Origin: Rhodospirillales bacterium | GTDB taxonomy: Bacteria > Pseudomonadota > Alphaproteobacteria > Rhodospirillales > JAOUPW01 | NCBI GenBank assembly: GCA_029879665.1 | Contig: JAOUPW010000025.1 | Coordinates: 1-10,823, forward strand | DNA length: 10,823 nucleotides | Direction of reading: 5' to 3' | Position numbers and translations under genes: made by a program | Shown here: positions 9,981-10,823 of the stretch, one piece after another | How positions within the stretch are numbered: position 1 is the stretch's first letter | How the letters are laid out: each line of letters begins with the position of its first letter | Notes under the pieces: generated by a model | Told to the model about the DNA's origin: nothing | The model's database searches: none | Seen by the model: the letters and a program-made list of their open reading frames with translations, nothing else

Positions 9981-10823
9981 TTGAATAAGGGTTGTGCGCT
10001 TTTAAGTTCCATTTTCGCCGCCGGGATTCTGGCCACGGCGGGTCCGGCGTGGGCGCAAGGCGAGGGCCGAGCCCTGACCCTCGCCGTCCATCCCTATCTG
10101 CCGGCGAGGGAACTGGCGGACCGCTTCGGCCCTTTGGCCGACCACCTGAGCCGCGTTCTGAGCCGACCGGTACAGGTGGGTGTCTCCAAGGATTACAAGG
10201 CCCACGAGGACCGGGTCGGGCGCGACCAGGTCGACATCGCCTATCTCGGTCCTGTCGCCTATGTCAAGGTCGTGGAGAAATACGGCAACAAAATTCTGCT
10301 CGCCCGGCAGGCGGTCAATGGGCGCCCCTTTTTTCAAGGATACATCGTGGTCAGGCGGGACAGTCCCCTAAAAACGCTCGGCGATCTGAAAGGCGGGTCC
10401 TTTGCCTTCGGCGATCCGGAATCGACCATGAGTCATTTGGTTCCCCGTTACATGCTGCTCAAAGCCGGCGTTCCCGTCACCGGCCTCGCCCGCCACCAAT
10501 TCCTGGGCAGCCATAATAACGCCGCCTTGGGCGTTCTGGTCGGCGACTTCGACGCCGGCGGGATCAAGGAAGAGGTCTATCACCAATACAAGGACAAAGG
10601 CCTGCGGGCGCTGGCCACCAGCCCGAAGCTATCCGAACATCTGTTTATCGCCGCCCGCCGAGCGGGCGGAGACATCGCTCAAACCTTGCGAATGACGCTT
10701 TTGAACCTGCACAAGGACGCAGAGGGGCGCGCAATACTCAGTAAAATTAAATCAACGGTAACCCGACTTGCGCCGGTCAGGGATTCCGATTACGACTCCC
10801 TGCGCTACATTCTGGCCCAGTTC
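9981..10823 (+). CDS. PhnD-like periplasmic substrate-binding protein (3' end outside window)
   Basis: The frame is open for 281 codons to the window end. I take TTG 9981 as start: AGGGGA (9967-9972) stands 8 nt upstream, and the product opens with a textbook signal peptide, MNKGCALLSSIFAAGIL then ATAGPAWA, cleaved before Q26. The mature part resembles the PhnD/SsuA/transferrin-like family (phosphonate- or phosphite-type ABC binding proteins). Motifs are LTLAVHPYLP (32-41), a GPLADHLSRVL segment, DIAYLGPVAYVKV (about 85-97), FGDPESTMSH (143-152) and SDYDSLRYIL near the end. The binding domain appears almost complete at the edge. The gene could be a free ABC-transport binding protein, or the sensor part of a larger receptor such as a histidine kinase or diguanylate cyclase, since this domain occurs in both. 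The ligand cannot be read from the sequence. Confidence 0.88.
   Translation, partial: MNKGCALLSSIFAAGILATAGPAWAQGEGRALTLAVHPYLPARELADRFGPLADHLSRVLSRPVQVGVSKDYKAHEDRVGRDQVDIAYLGPVAYVKVVEKYGNKILLARQAVNGRPFFQGYIVVRRDSPLKTLGDLKGGSFAFGDPESTMSHLVPRYMLLKAGVPVTGLARHQFLGSHNNAALGVLVGDFDAGGIKEEVYHQYKDKGLRALATSPKLSEHLFIAARRAGGDIAQTLRMTLLNLHKDAEGRAILSKIKSTVTRLAPVRDSDYDSLRYILAQF

Noticed and set aside
9767..9988. 73-codon ORF overlapping the end of the PBP gene
   Set aside because: Basic, low-quality sequence with no ribosome site; it runs through the AT-rich regulatory gap.
9992..10516. 174-codon + strand ORF at the window end
   Set aside because: It is out of frame with the PhnD-like gene, whose TTG-initiated frame has a signal peptide and family motifs.

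Overview
This window looks like chromosomal DNA from an alphaproteobacterium, most likely of the Rhodospirillales type. It is GC-rich and carries the conserved order dnaA-dnaN-recF-gyrB on the + strand. GANTC motifs, the CcrM methylation sequence of alphaproteobacteria, lie in front of dnaA and at the dnaN promoter. The taxonomic call is inferred from gene order and protein style; I could not run a database search.

Layout: positions 1-527 are an AT-rich non-coding leader in front of dnaA. They hold three GANTC sites and two short inverted repeats but no consensus DnaA box. dnaA (replication initiator) is followed by a 255-bp gap with a good extended -10 promoter for dnaN (sliding clamp). recF (gap repair ATPase) follows, with an odd Q/G/A-rich open stretch before its conserved start. 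gyrB (gyrase ATPase/TOPRIM subunit) begins 22 bp after recF. Together these four genes supply initiation, processivity, fork repair and supercoiling.

Convergent with gyrB is a small pentapeptide-repeat protein on the - strand. The 80 bp at this junction is bounded by two near-identical 20-bp direct repeats that touch the two stop codons. Divergent from the pentapeptide gene is a complete class A penicillin-binding protein. The shared 134-bp promoter region holds a perfect DnaA box, a near-consensus CtrA box and three inverted repeats. The last gene, cut by the window end, is an exported PhnD-like substrate-binding protein that starts with TTG and has a clear signal peptide.

I see no mobile element, CRISPR array, tRNA, rRNA or defence system. 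Most of the window is housekeeping. The points worth checking are the pentapeptide/gyrB junction, the cell-cycle-like sites before the penicillin-binding protein, and the recF N-terminal extension.
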